A DNA stretch of 64,000 bases, taken from NCBI RefSeq assembly GCF_900168125.1, contig NZ_FUZF01000021.1:1-64000 (forward strand), read 5' to 3'. Numbering within the stretch: the stretch's first letter is position 1; each line of letters opens with the position of its first letter. The notes beneath the pieces are model-generated. The model worked only from the letters and a program-made list of their open reading frames with translations. It did no database searches and was not told where the DNA came from. Of this stretch, positions 45,515-55,085 are shown in pieces. The translations under genes were made by a program, and so were the position numbers. This stretch comes from Sphingobacterium nematocida (GTDB lineage: Bacteria; Bacteroidota; Bacteroidia; Sphingobacteriales; Sphingobacteriaceae).

Positions 45515-46891
45515 CTAGAAATGCAACCTCCATTCCTTCATTCCCGCCGAGTAGTTTTTGACATCCTTGAAACCATGTTTTGCCAATAAAGACTGTGCTA
45601 TTGTAGAACGATCTCCGCTCTGGCAGTGAATAACAATTTGCTTGTCCTTATTAAACTTATCCAGATTTTTGGTCAGAGTCCCCACGAAAATATGCTCTGC
45701 TCCTTCAACATGATATTCTAGATATTCGGAAGCCCCTCGCACATCTACAATCTGTACATTAGGATCTCCGATATAAGATTTAAACTCCTCCATATCAATA
45801 ATTGTCTCCTGTTCTAAATCTATATCTAAATCATTGACACTAGAAATATACCCGTACATATTATCTAGTCCAATCCGCATTAACTTGCGTGTGAGATCCT
45901 CCATCTTATGATCCTCGGCTACAAGGATAAACTGTTGTTGATAATCTAGCAACCACCCACACCAAGTTGCAAAAGAGTTGTTTCCCTGTATATTCAGGCT
46001 ATTCGGTATAAATCCCTTTGCAAAATCAACTTTATTGCGGGTATCGATCACAGTTAGGCCTTTTGAATACGCTTCCAGAAACTGATCTCTTGTTAGTTTC
46101 GGGTACTGCGGAACCTCGACAAGCAATGGTCTATCGACTTTATTAAGATGTTTCATCATTGCAAAATAGGTCGGTGGTTCTGGCTGTCCGTCTAAGAGAT
46201 TAGCAATAAATCCTTTTTCATCTTGAGGATATTGAAATGCCCAGTTTCGAATCTTCTCATACCCAATAGTAGTGCTAGGCACTGCCCCCAACGCCTTGCC
46301 ACAGGCAGAGCCTGCGCCATGACCTGGCCAGATCTGCACGTATTCCGGGAGTTGAGCAAACCGTTTGATCGATTGATACAATTGTCGAGCACCCTTTTCC
46401 TGTGTACCGACCAGTCCCGCAGCTTTTTCCAATAGATCAGGTCTCCCCACATCACCAACAAACACAAAATCGCCTGTAAACACCATCACAGGACTTTCGG
46501 TAGCAGGATGGTCTGTCAATAGAAAACTAATACTCTCGGGCGTATGCCCAGGTGTATGCAACACCTCTAAACTCAAATTACCAACGCGAATGGTATCTCC
46601 ATGTCGCAATCCCTGATGTACAAATTCGTACTGCCATTCAGGACCTCCTTCAGCAGACAAGTAGAGTTCGGCTCCAGTGGCAGCAATCAACTCTCTTGAT
46701 CCACTCAGAAAATCCGCATGAATGTGTGTTTCTGTGACATGTGTAATCTTCATATTGTTTTGCTTTGCAATATGCAAATACACATCTATATCACGCTGCG
46801 CGTCGATAACAATAGCTTCGTTCTTGGCCTGACAACCGATAAAGTAACTCGCTTGAGCTAAACTCTTATCGTACACATGTTGAAAAAACAT
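45515..46891 (-). CDS. CstB-like persulfide dioxygenase/rhodanese fusion
   Basis: A 458-residue protein with three domains. An ETHE1-type metallo-beta-lactamase fold (about 1-250) has THIHADFLSGSREL, HTPGHTPES and FTGDFVFVGDVGRPDLL as iron-site motifs. A rhodanese-like domain without a catalytic Cys covers about 265-350. An active rhodanese with VIHCQSGDRST (C423) covers about 365-458. This matches CstB, which oxidises low-molecular-weight persulfides and forms thiosulfate. The adjacent TauE-type exporter is the usual partner in cst-type clusters. Confidence 0.88.
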   Translation of the reverse strand: MFFQHVYDKSLAQASYFIGCQAKNEAIVIDAQRDIDVYLHIAKQNNMKITHVTETHIHADFLSGSRELIAATGAELYLSAEGGPEWQYEFVHQGLRHGDTIRVGNLSLEVLHTPGHTPESISFLLTDHPATESPVMVFTGDFVFVGDVGRPDLLEKAAGLVGTQEKGARQLYQSIKRFAQLPEYVQIWPGHGAGSACGKALGAVPSTTIGYEKIRNWAFQYPQDEKGFIANLLDGQPEPPTYFAMMKHLNKVDRPLLVEVPQYPKLTRDQFLEAYSKGLTVIDTRNKVDFAKGFIPNSLNIQGNNSFATWCGWLLDYQQQFILVAEDHKMEDLTRKLMRIGLDNMYGYISSVNDLDIDLEQETIIDMEEFKSYIGDPNVQIVDVRGASEYLEYHVEGAEHIFVGTLTKNLDKFNKDKQIVIHCQSGDRSTIAQSLLAKHGFKDVKNYSAGMKEWRLHF

Positions 46892-46946
46892 ATCTTTTAC
46901 TTTTTTAATGGGGACATAAAATCAGGATGCGACCAGTCCCTTCCTG

Positions 46947-47750
46947 TTATAAAAATAATTCTTTAATGAAAATATAGATTCCCATCAATAAAACAAACCA
47001 TCCAAACGCGACCTTCAAGCGCTTTCCTTCAATCTTTTTAGACAAGTAGATTCCTACAAAAATACCCAAGATTGATAGTACAGTAAAAATCACTAATAAA
47101 TTCCAATCAATGATTTCATTGCCCTGTAGATCACCTATAAAGCCGAGTAGCGATTTAGCCGCGATGATAAATAAAGAAGTACCAACAGCAAGCTTCATTG
47201 GCATTTTAGCAAGAAGGACCAAGGCTGGGATGATTAAAAAACCTCCCCCCGCTCCAACGAGACCGGTCAAGACACCAACTAAACTACCCTCTAATAAAAT
47301 CATTGGGTAATTGTACTGTATACGGACCTCTTCCGAATCACTACAATTACGACATGGCTTTATCATAGAAATTGACGCGAGAATCATAACGATTGCAAAT
47401 AATACCATCAATCCTATTGCTTTAGTAAATTGAAAGTCGCCGACGGTAAAAATAATCTCCGGAATCAACGGCATAAGATAGGCTCTTGTCAAATAAACCG
47501 CAGCGATAGAAGGTATGCCAAAAATTAGAACTGTCTTGAAATCTACTTTTCGCTGCAAAGCATTCTGCATGCCTCCAACCAAAGATGTGGCTCCTACAAC
47601 AAAAAGAGAATAAGCCGTAGCGAGTACGGGTTCTACCGCCATAATATAAACCAGAATAGGAACAGTCAGAATCGATCCTCCGCTACCTATAAGCCCCAGA
47701 GAAATACCAACAAAAATTGCTAGAACATACCCTATAATTTGTGAATCCAT
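46947..47750 (-). CDS. TauE/SafE-family sulfite/organosulfonate exporter
   Basis: A 267-residue, about eight-helix membrane protein with the duplicated family motif GISLGLIGSGGSILTVPILV near the N-terminus and GVLTGLVGAGGGFLIIPALV in the second half. It probably exports sulfite or thiosulfate made by the CstB-like enzyme encoded 55 bp downstream. A promoter-like box is upstream. Confidence 0.92.
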   Translation of the reverse strand: MDSQIIGYVLAIFVGISLGLIGSGGSILTVPILVYIMAVEPVLATAYSLFVVGATSLVGGMQNALQRKVDFKTVLIFGIPSIAAVYLTRAYLMPLIPEIIFTVGDFQFTKAIGLMVLFAIVMILASISMIKPCRNCSDSEEVRIQYNYPMILLEGSLVGVLTGLVGAGGGFLIIPALVLLAKMPMKLAVGTSLFIIAAKSLLGFIGDLQGNEIIDWNLLVIFTVLSILGIFVGIYLSKKIEGKRLKVAFGWFVLLMGIYIFIKELFL

Positions 47751-47804
47751 GTAACTATACTATTTATTTGACGACTTGACACCCCTCTTACTTTGACTAG
47801 AGAC

Positions 47805-47812
47805 CAAAGATA
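47805..47812 (-). promoter_or_regulatory. -7 promoter element of the tauE-cstB-like pair
   Basis: TATCTTTG on the minus strand, 54 nt before the tauE ATG. A near copy (ATCTTTGG) lies just upstream. Confidence 0.45.
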
Positions 47813-47886
47813 CCAAAGATCCTAATCCTCTAGCGTAACATTAGTTACAGTAATACAAGTAGTCAACCATATATCAAAAAATAGTC

Positions 47887-48813
47887 CTAGTCTACTATTT
47901 TGACGGTAGCATCACCTCCGTTCTCTGGAAGATTAACCGATTCGCCAATCAGTTCACGAATAGTCTCTTCAATCATGATATTCATACTATTCAGCCCCAG
48001 ATCGTTGGCTTCATGACCAAACGGCTCTTCGATCTCATCGGCAATGGCTTCAAAAGCAACAAAGGTATAAGCAATAAAGACAACGATAAAGGGAGTAAAC
48101 CAGCTCAGACTATCCACTAAGCCAAACGGTAATAGCAAGCAATAAATATAAACAGTACGATGTAATAGAACCTTATAGCTATAAGGTATAGGTGTTGAAG
48201 ATATACGTTCACAACCGCCCAAAATATCGGATAGTTTATCTAGATTTTCATCAAATCTGGCCTGTTGAATTGAATCAATATATCCTTCTTCTTTTATGTT
48301 TTGAACCCACCTACCCATCAACATCAAAACAACAGCTGGCTTATACTTTGATTCCATAAGCATCTCATAATCCGAAATAGAAACACGCGCCCTCAACTCA
48401 TCACTCGGATCCGTGAACCGTAATTGATGCTTTAGCGATACAATAAATGCCCCTATCAAATAGACAAACTCCTGTATAGTTTCTGCTGCTATTTTTCTCT
48501 GCCCTAGGGTCAATGATTGACGAGTCAGTGATCGGGACACATTCAGTAGAGCTCCCCACAATTTTCGTCCCTCCCAAAAACGATCATAGCTCACATTATT
48601 ACGAAATCCCAAAAATAAAGCAAGAACAAAACCAAATAAAGTAAAGGGAACAGGATTCAGCGGTACTTTATAAGAAAATAAGGTCCCGTGAAAATACACC
48701 ACGCCAATAGATAGGATAAATAACAAGGATAGCCGTGGTAACAACTGCGGCAATACGGAGCCATGCCAGATGAACAGCATCCTAAACCAATTTTCCTTTT
48801 TACGTACAATCAT
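47887..48813 (-). CDS. Bestrophin-like ion channel (UPF0187)
   Basis: A 308-residue bestrophin homologue. Motifs are MIVRKKENWFRMLFIWHGSV at the start, RNNVSYDRFWEGRKLWGALL (about 85-105), and the C-terminal DEIEEPFGHEANDLGL. The frame runs back to a TTG at 48837, but the ATG at 48813 gives the standard family start and lies well downstream of the promoter box. Bacterial homologues form pentameric channels in the inner membrane, for cations or anions. Confidence 0.92.
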   Translation of the reverse strand: MIVRKKENWFRMLFIWHGSVLPQLLPRLSLLFILSIGVVYFHGTLFSYKVPLNPVPFTLFGFVLALFLGFRNNVSYDRFWEGRKLWGALLNVSRSLTRQSLTLGQRKIAAETIQEFVYLIGAFIVSLKHQLRFTDPSDELRARVSISDYEMLMESKYKPAVVLMLMGRWVQNIKEEGYIDSIQQARFDENLDKLSDILGGCERISSTPIPYSYKVLLHRTVYIYCLLLPFGLVDSLSWFTPFIVVFIAYTFVAFEAIADEIEEPFGHEANDLGLNSMNIMIEETIRELIGESVNLPENGGDATVKIVD

Positions 48814-48840
48814 GGGCTCCACTGTAATGGTAATCAATCA

Positions 48841-48848
48841 CAAAAATA
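48841..48848 (-). promoter_or_regulatory. -7 promoter element of the bestrophin gene
   Basis: TATTTTTG on the minus strand, a TAnnTTTG match 28 nt before the chosen ATG. Confidence 0.45.
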
Positions 48849-48882
48849 CGGAGATAAATTAGCTTTATTGCAATACAGACGA

Positions 48883-49380
48883 TCAAGCGAGGTACTTTTC
48901 CTCTTCACTATCTAAAATTGCTGGGCGCTCAAAAACTATAAATTTCTGGTAAATAGCATGCTTACTTTGCTCTGTGCATTCCAAATATCCACTAATATAA
49001 AGTTCTAACCCATTCAGTCTGATCTCAGGAACTAGCCGTATATCTACTAAAAGAAAAAGCTCCCGTGCTCTTCTGTCATGGGCTGAATCGGTAAGATACA
49101 AAGGAGAAAACTGCCTAAAACGTATATTATCTTTTTTTAAAAAGCCTATTTCTTCAACACAAACACCTCTATAATATGGAGATAGGGATAATAATTCCAA
49201 ACGCAACTTGACCAAAGAACGCCCTGTATCCTGATGAACTTCTTCGTCAGAATAACAAGTAGAGAGGCGTACATTAACAGCATCCTGAAAAAGATAAACC
49301 TTCCCAGTTTTAACATACTGCATGTAGACCATAAATCCCAAGAGGATTATACCTAAGGTCAATAACACTTCATAAATCAT
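48883..49380 (-). CDS. Hypothetical single-pass membrane protein downstream of the usher-like gene
   Basis: A 165-residue protein from the ATG at 49380 (MIYEVLLTLGIILLGFMVYM), one N-terminal membrane helix followed by a beta-rich domain (VNVRLSTCYSDEEV, LYISGYLECTEQ). The frame could be read from 49467, but that adds only a basic, unlikely N-terminus. I do not recognise a family. It is on the same strand as the fibre operon, 138 bp after the usher-like gene, and could be its last member. Confidence 0.65.
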   Translation of the reverse strand: MIYEVLLTLGIILLGFMVYMQYVKTGKVYLFQDAVNVRLSTCYSDEEVHQDTGRSLVKLRLELLSLSPYYRGVCVEEIGFLKKDNIRFRQFSPLYLTDSAHDRRARELFLLVDIRLVPEIRLNGLELYISGYLECTEQSKHAIYQKFIVFERPAILDSEEEKYLA

Positions 49381-49518
49381 AGATAGCCTGCGGTTTGCAT
49401 GGGTGCAATCCCTAAAACGAATGTAGACAAATTTTCTTTGAAAAAAAATTTTCTTTCTAAAAAACATACGCTTATACGTGCTGCAAATATTTACGGGAAT
49501 TTAATCCTTAGAAAAAAA

Positions 49519-52362
49519 CTAGTTTTTAACGCCAAACCGCTTTACATCTATTTTCTTAGCTTTTACCTTCAAACTAAAAGATCCAAGATCCACCCTGCTT
49601 CCAGGATTAATTTGGATAGTGTAAGCAGGATCCTCGAGGTATATGTGCTGTTGAAATTTGGAGACATCCGGATATATGGTATAAGTTCCTTTTGGCAGAT
49701 GGAATTCGAAGAAACCTCTTGCATCCGTATTCACGGTAAAAACCCGTCCTTGTTCATTACGTGCACTTATCGTATAGATACCCAGGCGAGGGTCGATCGG
49801 AAGCTGCAGTGCAGGATCATAATCCAACAGTAAGCGACCGTGCGCGCTTCCTACTTTTTGCAAAGCAACTTCTATCCGCATGCTCTTTGCGTCTATATCA
49901 ACAGATCGCGAACCTCCTTGGTATTGATTCTTCAATGGGAAAAACAACATATAGCTTCCATACGGCATTTTCTTGAAGGAGGCCTCTCCTCTTTTATCTG
50001 TTACAAACAGGATATTACGCACCATAAAACCGTAATCAGATGCCGTTTCGTCACCTTCATCGAAAATATCATTCCCATTATTGTCGTAATAACAAAACAT
50101 TTTCAAATTTCCTGATTTCGTCGCTGCACGTTCTAAATCCTGTCCTTTAAACTGCTGACGAACCCCCACCTGCAGATTTGCATAATCGTATCGATAGTTA
50201 GTTACACCGACATTGTACATATATTGAAATGTAGTATGCAAATGAGTTTGCTTTGCTACACGATATTCGGCCAATACATTACCACTGAGTGATTTTCCCC
50301 ATCCTTCGTTCACCTGTCCACTAACACTTGTATTCCATCTCAGTTTACGTTGCATTAAATCGCCTTGGTAACGTATGCCTAAAAGATAGCGAGCACCAAA
50401 CTCTCTGTCTAAAATCAAAGCACTCATCATATCATAAACCTCAAAAGGTCCATTTTGATAGTTGCCAAAAACACCCAATCGCTCATAGTTATAGGATACA
50501 TCGGTACGAAGAACAAATCTACGTGAAGAAATATTCTCCAAAGACATACTCCCTCCCTCCACTGTAAAAAACAAACTGTGTTTTAAGTTTTTAGAACGAA
50601 GACTGGCACTCGTTAACAAAAGTGCCGAATGGGAAGAAAGTTTGACCATATCGTCATATACCATATAATCTGCGTGCTCCTGATTATAACTAGGGACGAC
50701 ACTAAACTGTCCAAAGGAAGATAAAGAGAAGGAAAACTGCGCATCCCATCGGGATAAGCCACTGTTAAAACTCTTATAATAAGGATTTAGATACTCAGGT
50801 CTATAATCTGTATAAGAATACCCCAACCCCAGACCGAAATGCCGAAGACGACGATTGACCCGCTGGCTTAACTGCAAAGCACCACGTCTATTGCCTGGAA
50901 AATACCCAGAACTGTAATAATTGTCACTACTGAAGTTCCACTTTCGCAATTGCTGATCCACTTTAAGCCCCATAGCGATAGATGGCATGGATGTTTCATC
51001 TTTTCGATAAAAACCAGTATATTGTTGTACCCCCGCTCCAAAAAAACCTTCTATCCTCATCCCTTCGGCATGTTTCGGCTTAGCAATATCGAAACGATTA
51101 GTCCATAGGATAGAGATCACACTATCCTGACGATTTTGATCATATAAGACCTGTCCATCATAACGCTTTTGTAGAGATTCTTGATCTGCCAACTGTACAC
51201 GGGCAAATGCCGTAAACCCAGGATCATCCGGCCCATAATATCCCAACAAATCGTGAGTCCGTTGAATGAAACCTCCCGAAAACCGCTGATCAGCGGCCGT
51301 ATCTTGGTACACATATGTAGCTCCTCTTCCATAAAAAGGAGCTTCAAGACCCTCTTGTATATTTCCGACTGTCACACCGTGGCGTCCTTTTTCATAGGTC
51401 AAAAAAGTATTATTGACATTCCAATACTTATCTCCTCCCCAATGATTGGCCGATACTCCATAACGAGCCCTTCCACCAGCAAGCCGATAAGATCCTTCGG
51501 AAAGGATATTATACGATGGCTGTTGATCTAAAATATTTGAAACCCGAAACTCTACATAATTAGGATTATAGCCTACAAATCGTTGATCAGAGGCAAACAT
51601 TTGTTGATAGTTTCGTTCAGAGACAATATTGGAGTACTGTAAATTAACATTACCAAACACATCATTATTATCATATATCCCCGCAATTCGTACGGTATAT
51701 TGAGCGAGATTCATCATATAACGCTCGATCACAAAACTTCTTCTTATTAACGTATCTTTTCCCGAAGCAAGCTGTAGATTTATTTCCTGAAAGATAGTTT
51801 GACCTATGCGGTCCGAAGAGGAGAAGAGAATTTTTACTTGTTCATCTGTAGTCCCAGTATTGACGACACGCAACTGCATTTGTATCGAGTCACCAATATT
51901 GCGAAGATATTGAATACTTGAATTATCTTGAAGCTGTACGGAGCGCCTATCAGGGACCTCTAGCGAAATAGACTTACTTAAAACTTCCTGCTTGTCATTA
52001 TCAGAAAGAAACACACGAAATCTCTTCCCTTTAAGCAAGCTCAATGTTTCTGAACGTAATTTAAGCGACATAAACCGCTTCTTTCCAGCATCGATCTGAA
52101 CAGCTATTCGTGATGAACTAAGGCTAGTCAAATCTGAGGGTAATTCTAAAGAGACATAGCCCGTAAAAACAGTACTTCCTGTATTCTCAAACTCAATATC
52201 CAAACTATTAATTCCTGGTTGTAAAATCAAACTTGATACAATAGTCCAATTTACACTTGCTTTTTCCTGTGCATAACCTTTTAGCGCGGAAAAACACGAA
52301 AGCAACAATAAAAAAAAAGACAGTTGCCAGTTCAGAAAAATCGACTTTCGACAAGAAAACAT
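49519..52362 (-). CDS. Usher-like outer-membrane protein of a chaperone-usher-type fibre system
   Basis: A 947-residue protein with a signal peptide ending near KGYAQ. Two N-terminal beta-sandwich domains (about 30-240, INSLDIEFENTGSTVFTGYV) are unlike the classical usher N-domain. A long aromatic, alternating beta-barrel region follows (about 260-720, GQFSVVPSYNQEHADYMVYD). The C-terminus has an SdrD-B-like DNNGNDIFDEGDE segment and a carboxypeptidase-regulatory-like domain (TDARGFFEFHLPKGTYTIYP). Length is close to FimD/PapC ushers. It follows the tip-like gene in a TAG-TG overlap (GTG at 52368; I prefer the ATG at 52362). An outer-membrane secretion pore is the best reading. Confidence 0.72.
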   Translation of the reverse strand: MFSCRKSIFLNWQLSFFLLLLSCFSALKGYAQEKASVNWTIVSSLILQPGINSLDIEFENTGSTVFTGYVSLELPSDLTSLSSSRIAVQIDAGKKRFMSLKLRSETLSLLKGKRFRVFLSDNDKQEVLSKSISLEVPDRRSVQLQDNSSIQYLRNIGDSIQMQLRVVNTGTTDEQVKILFSSSDRIGQTIFQEINLQLASGKDTLIRRSFVIERYMMNLAQYTVRIAGIYDNNDVFGNVNLQYSNIVSERNYQQMFASDQRFVGYNPNYVEFRVSNILDQQPSYNILSEGSYRLAGGRARYGVSANHWGGDKYWNVNNTFLTYEKGRHGVTVGNIQEGLEAPFYGRGATYVYQDTAADQRFSGGFIQRTHDLLGYYGPDDPGFTAFARVQLADQESLQKRYDGQVLYDQNRQDSVISILWTNRFDIAKPKHAEGMRIEGFFGAGVQQYTGFYRKDETSMPSIAMGLKVDQQLRKWNFSSDNYYSSGYFPGNRRGALQLSQRVNRRLRHFGLGLGYSYTDYRPEYLNPYYKSFNSGLSRWDAQFSFSLSSFGQFSVVPSYNQEHADYMVYDDMVKLSSHSALLLTSASLRSKNLKHSLFFTVEGGSMSLENISSRRFVLRTDVSYNYERLGVFGNYQNGPFEVYDMMSALILDREFGARYLLGIRYQGDLMQRKLRWNTSVSGQVNEGWGKSLSGNVLAEYRVAKQTHLHTTFQYMYNVGVTNYRYDYANLQVGVRQQFKGQDLERAATKSGNLKMFCYYDNNGNDIFDEGDETASDYGFMVRNILFVTDKRGEASFKKMPYGSYMLFFPLKNQYQGGSRSVDIDAKSMRIEVALQKVGSAHGRLLLDYDPALQLPIDPRLGIYTISARNEQGRVFTVNTDARGFFEFHLPKGTYTIYPDVSKFQQHIYLEDPAYTIQINPGSRVDLGSFSLKVKAKKIDVKRFGVKN

Positions 52363-52367
52363 CTTCA

Positions 52368-53453
52368 CTATTTTGGCATTAACAGATAAAGAAGTGAAAC
52401 TGTATAACTCCCAGAACGAGCTGTAAGCAGTTGTGAGCGGGTCAAATAGGCACCGTATTGAATATTAAAATAACGAACCACCTTTTTGTCTGTGGAGCGT
52501 CCTGAATAGGCGACCTGCTCTGTTGTAGACAACTGTATTTTAGGATTGGAAATTGTATTTCCTGAACCTGAGGTCGGGACGACCTGCAAGGAAAGAACAG
52601 ACAAAGGAAGAGAGCCCCCTAAAGCCCTATTAATCTCTGGTTCTAAGGACTTAACACGTAGTTCATAATCTGTACTGGAATTAATACGGATAGCATTATC
52701 TACCTGAAACTGCACCCCCTCAGCATAATGCTGACGCGTAAAAAACTGCAATGAAGCATCCATGGCAGCTGCATCTATCTGCAGACTATAATCTGGTTCT
52801 ACATCGACAGCATTTCCGTCTGTAAGACGAGGCTTAATATGAAGCTTATAATTAACATATTGATAGCCTATAACCCTACCATTCACTTCGTACAAGGTAA
52901 ATTGCAATGGAATATCATATTCAATATGTGTCCATTCATTAACACTACTTATAAAATCGTCCAGATATTTCCCTTGTACAACAGTTAACATCCCGAACAA
53001 TCTAGCTAAAGTGTGCTGATTATTACGTCCACGCAATGGCTGACCAGACTTTTCGATCAAAAAAACCTCCCCACTATTCGCCAAAAATATATCATTTCGA
53101 CTAGCTCCTATACCACTAAGATTTAAGAACGATTGGTTATCATCTTCTGTCCATCGAAGTCCAATCTTATCCGCAGGAAAGGGCTTTCCGCTACGATTCG
53201 GACCTCCTGATACAGGTTGTATCGGAGCCAATAAGCGTACTGAAAGTGACCAGTTGGGAATATTTATATTACCATCCTGACTACCTATTTCAAACTGAAA
53301 GGTATTGAACCGAGGCGCCGTGCTCTTACCTAAATAGGAAGAAACCTCTACATACCTGTCGGACCAGACCGTGAATTTTACTTGAGCCCTACCCCACGAG
53401 ATGGAAATAAGACTAAGAAAAATAACAATATATAATCTATTGCTTTGAAACAT
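52368..53453 (-). CDS. Tip/adhesin-like secreted protein of the fibre operon
   Basis: A 361-residue secreted protein from the ATG at 53453, with signal peptide IVIFLSLISISWGRAQ. The beginning of the open frame at 53474 is a TTG. Two beta-rich halves are visible; the end (YGAYLTRSQLLTARSGSYTV then SLLYLL) resembles the terminal strands of pilus subunits (tPGxYtvsvxY). It overlaps the chaperone gene by 17 bp and is coupled to the usher-like gene. By position and two-domain size it may be a tip adhesin, though sequence alone does not prove this. Confidence 0.65.
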   Translation of the reverse strand: MFQSNRLYIVIFLSLISISWGRAQVKFTVWSDRYVEVSSYLGKSTAPRFNTFQFEIGSQDGNINIPNWSLSVRLLAPIQPVSGGPNRSGKPFPADKIGLRWTEDDNQSFLNLSGIGASRNDIFLANSGEVFLIEKSGQPLRGRNNQHTLARLFGMLTVVQGKYLDDFISSVNEWTHIEYDIPLQFTLYEVNGRVIGYQYVNYKLHIKPRLTDGNAVDVEPDYSLQIDAAAMDASLQFFTRQHYAEGVQFQVDNAIRINSSTDYELRVKSLEPEINRALGGSLPLSVLSLQVVPTSGSGNTISNPKIQLSTTEQVAYSGRSTDKKVVRYFNIQYGAYLTRSQLLTARSGSYTVSLLYLLMPK

Positions 53454-54255
53454 AATCAAACTCAAGCTCTGCAACTTTCACATCGTTATCCTCACCGTAA
53501 AACAACATCGCCGTCGCCAAATAACTTCCAGATTTCAATTCAGGAGGGAGTAACACATACTGCTTTCGCTGATCTCCAGGCAAGCTATAAAGATGAATAT
53601 CGTCAACCTTAAAACGTTCGCCCGTATCCTGATTCAAAAACTCAACACGTAACTGACCTTCTGTCCATGTATTTCCTTTGGTATCAAAATTAAGCGCAAG
53701 ATATTGTCCAATGCTATCTACCGAATGATAGGTAAGGTCAGTAATCTCGACGTCGGTCTCGGCTCTTCCATTAAAGCGCTGGTAAATTTTAATGCCCGAG
53801 CGTACTGCCAATCGAATATTAGCCCCTTCACGCTCCTCGCTCACTCTAGGATTCAGCTGCGTAACGAATAACATCGTCGTGTGTACAGGTACAGCGCTAC
53901 TATTCCGTTTATCTTGAGGAACCTGCATCTGTAGTTGTAACCGCTTTGTCTCTCCTGGCTTTAATGCAAAAAATGGTTCAGAAACGGAGAGCCAATTTGC
54001 ACAACTGGTTATCAAGCTGCCTTTTGGACTAAGAATATTATCACCCGTAGGAGAGTAAGCCCAATCCTCAAAGGAGATCGCGAGATCCAATGCATAATCT
54101 TTACTGGGATTGGTTACATCTACATACTGCGTCTGCGTTTGGCCTCCGTCTGCAACAAAGTAGACACGCGGAGGACCAACAGTAAGTCCTGTCTGGGCAT
54201 ACCCCATCATAAACGTTAAAATGTTAATTAAGAGAACAGATAGGTAGTATCGCAT
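53437..54255 (-). CDS. PapD-like periplasmic fimbrial chaperone
   Basis: A 272-residue protein with signal peptide (cleavage near MMGYAQ). It carries the PapD chaperone landmarks: the N-terminal strand with PPRVYF (R30, matching the subunit-anchoring Arg), DVTNPSKDYALD, FALKPGETKRLQLQM, and LAVRSGIKIYQRF (K156, matching the second anchoring Lys in LALRSRIKLFYRP-type motifs). These two basic residues bind the subunit C-terminus in donor-strand complementation. It sits between the subunit genes and the usher-like gene. Confidence 0.85.
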   Translation of the reverse strand: MRYYLSVLLINILTFMMGYAQTGLTVGPPRVYFVADGGQTQTQYVDVTNPSKDYALDLAISFEDWAYSPTGDNILSPKGSLITSCANWLSVSEPFFALKPGETKRLQLQMQVPQDKRNSSAVPVHTTMLFVTQLNPRVSEEREGANIRLAVRSGIKIYQRFNGRAETDVEITDLTYHSVDSIGQYLALNFDTKGNTWTEGQLRVEFLNQDTGERFKVDDIHLYSLPGDQRKQYVLLPPELKSGSYLATAMLFYGEDNDVKVAELEFDYVSKQ

Positions 54256-54308
54256 AGGAAGTGGGTTTTGAACGGAAAATTAAGAAAAATTTCTGACAGC
54301 TCTATAAA

Positions 54309-54340
54309 AACTTTCATGATTCCATGGAATCATGAAAGTT
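54309..54340. promoter_or_regulatory. Perfect 32 bp palindrome before the chaperone gene
   Basis: AACTTTCATGATTCC and its exact reverse complement flank a central AT at 54324/54325 with no spare loop bases. It lies between the subunit terminator and the chaperone start. It could be an RNA processing or stability hairpin, or a protein-binding site. Confidence 0.65.
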
Positions 54341-54370
54341 CTTGATGGCCTTTGGAAACAGAGGTTTTCA

Positions 54371-54403
54371 GAAAAAAAGGCAAGTGTTAACGCACTTGCC
54401 TTT
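54371..54403 (-). terminator. Rho-independent terminator after the major subunit gene
   Basis: On the minus strand AAAGGCAAGTG pairs with CACTTGCCTTT around CGTTAA, followed by TTTTTTTCTG. It lies 27 nt after the subunit stop and inside the operon, so it should lower chaperone/usher expression relative to the subunit. Confidence 0.85.
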
Positions 54404-54429
54404 GATATGACCTTATAACAGATCGCAAA

Positions 54430-55029
54430 TTAATTTGTTGTGATCGTGTAAACGACGTCAATCGTATATTTTGCTTGGCTTTTTTGATTTCCAAAAAGGG
54501 TGTTCAACATACCTTCATCTAGCTTTTTACCAAAGTACTTAACATCTAATTCTTGATCTAATACGGATGACTCACCAGTACTAGTTGCACCGAAAGGTCC
54601 AAATTCCATATTTGCTGCTGCTGTAGTTCCGGCAGTAAGACCGCTAACGGTTCCTCCTTTACCAATCGCAATTTCCAATAATTGAGCAGCATCAATATTC
54701 CCTACACCACCACCTTGCACTTTATTAAACTTGCCTGAGTTGCCACTATTAAATCCTAGTGTCGCTTTTACCTTATAGCCCGATCCTACAGAAGATACTT
54801 TTAATTGTTTTTCAACAAGCTTAGATACACCAGTCTTATAATCACTAGCCGTATTATACACTAAGTTCACTTCGTCACCTGAATTGGAACCTGTACCTAT
54901 TTCGATCGATTGAAAAGGGTTCAATTCGACATTTACTTTTACTTTTACAGAACTAGAAGATGCTGTTTGTGCCTGTGTTCCTACTACTGCTGCGAAAACT
55001 ACTGCTAATGCTAAAACTACTTTTTTCAT
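54430..55029 (-). CDS. Major fibre subunit-like secreted protein
   Basis: A 199-residue secreted protein with signal peptide (cleavage at TQAQ, residue 21) and no lipobox. The mature N-terminus has alternating hydrophobic residues (VKVKVNVELN), suited to donate a strand, and the end is a beta-strand (QAKYTIDVVYTITT). It is Gly/Ser rich. It aligns with the upstream 175-residue protein over EVNLVYNTASDYKTGVSKLV, so the two are paralogous subunits. Its own promoter and a strong terminator suggest high expression as the main fibre protein. Confidence 0.7.
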   Translation of the reverse strand: MKKVVLALAVVFAAVVGTQAQTASSSSVKVKVNVELNPFQSIEIGTGSNSGDEVNLVYNTASDYKTGVSKLVEKQLKVSSVGSGYKVKATLGFNSGNSGKFNKVQGGGVGNIDAAQLLEIAIGKGGTVSGLTAGTTAAANMEFGPFGATSTGESSVLDQELDVKYFGKKLDEGMLNTLFGNQKSQAKYTIDVVYTITTN

Positions 55030-55085
55030 ATTTTTTATAGATAAACTTTGTGTTATTTTTTTGTTTTATCTCATTGAGAACAGGA

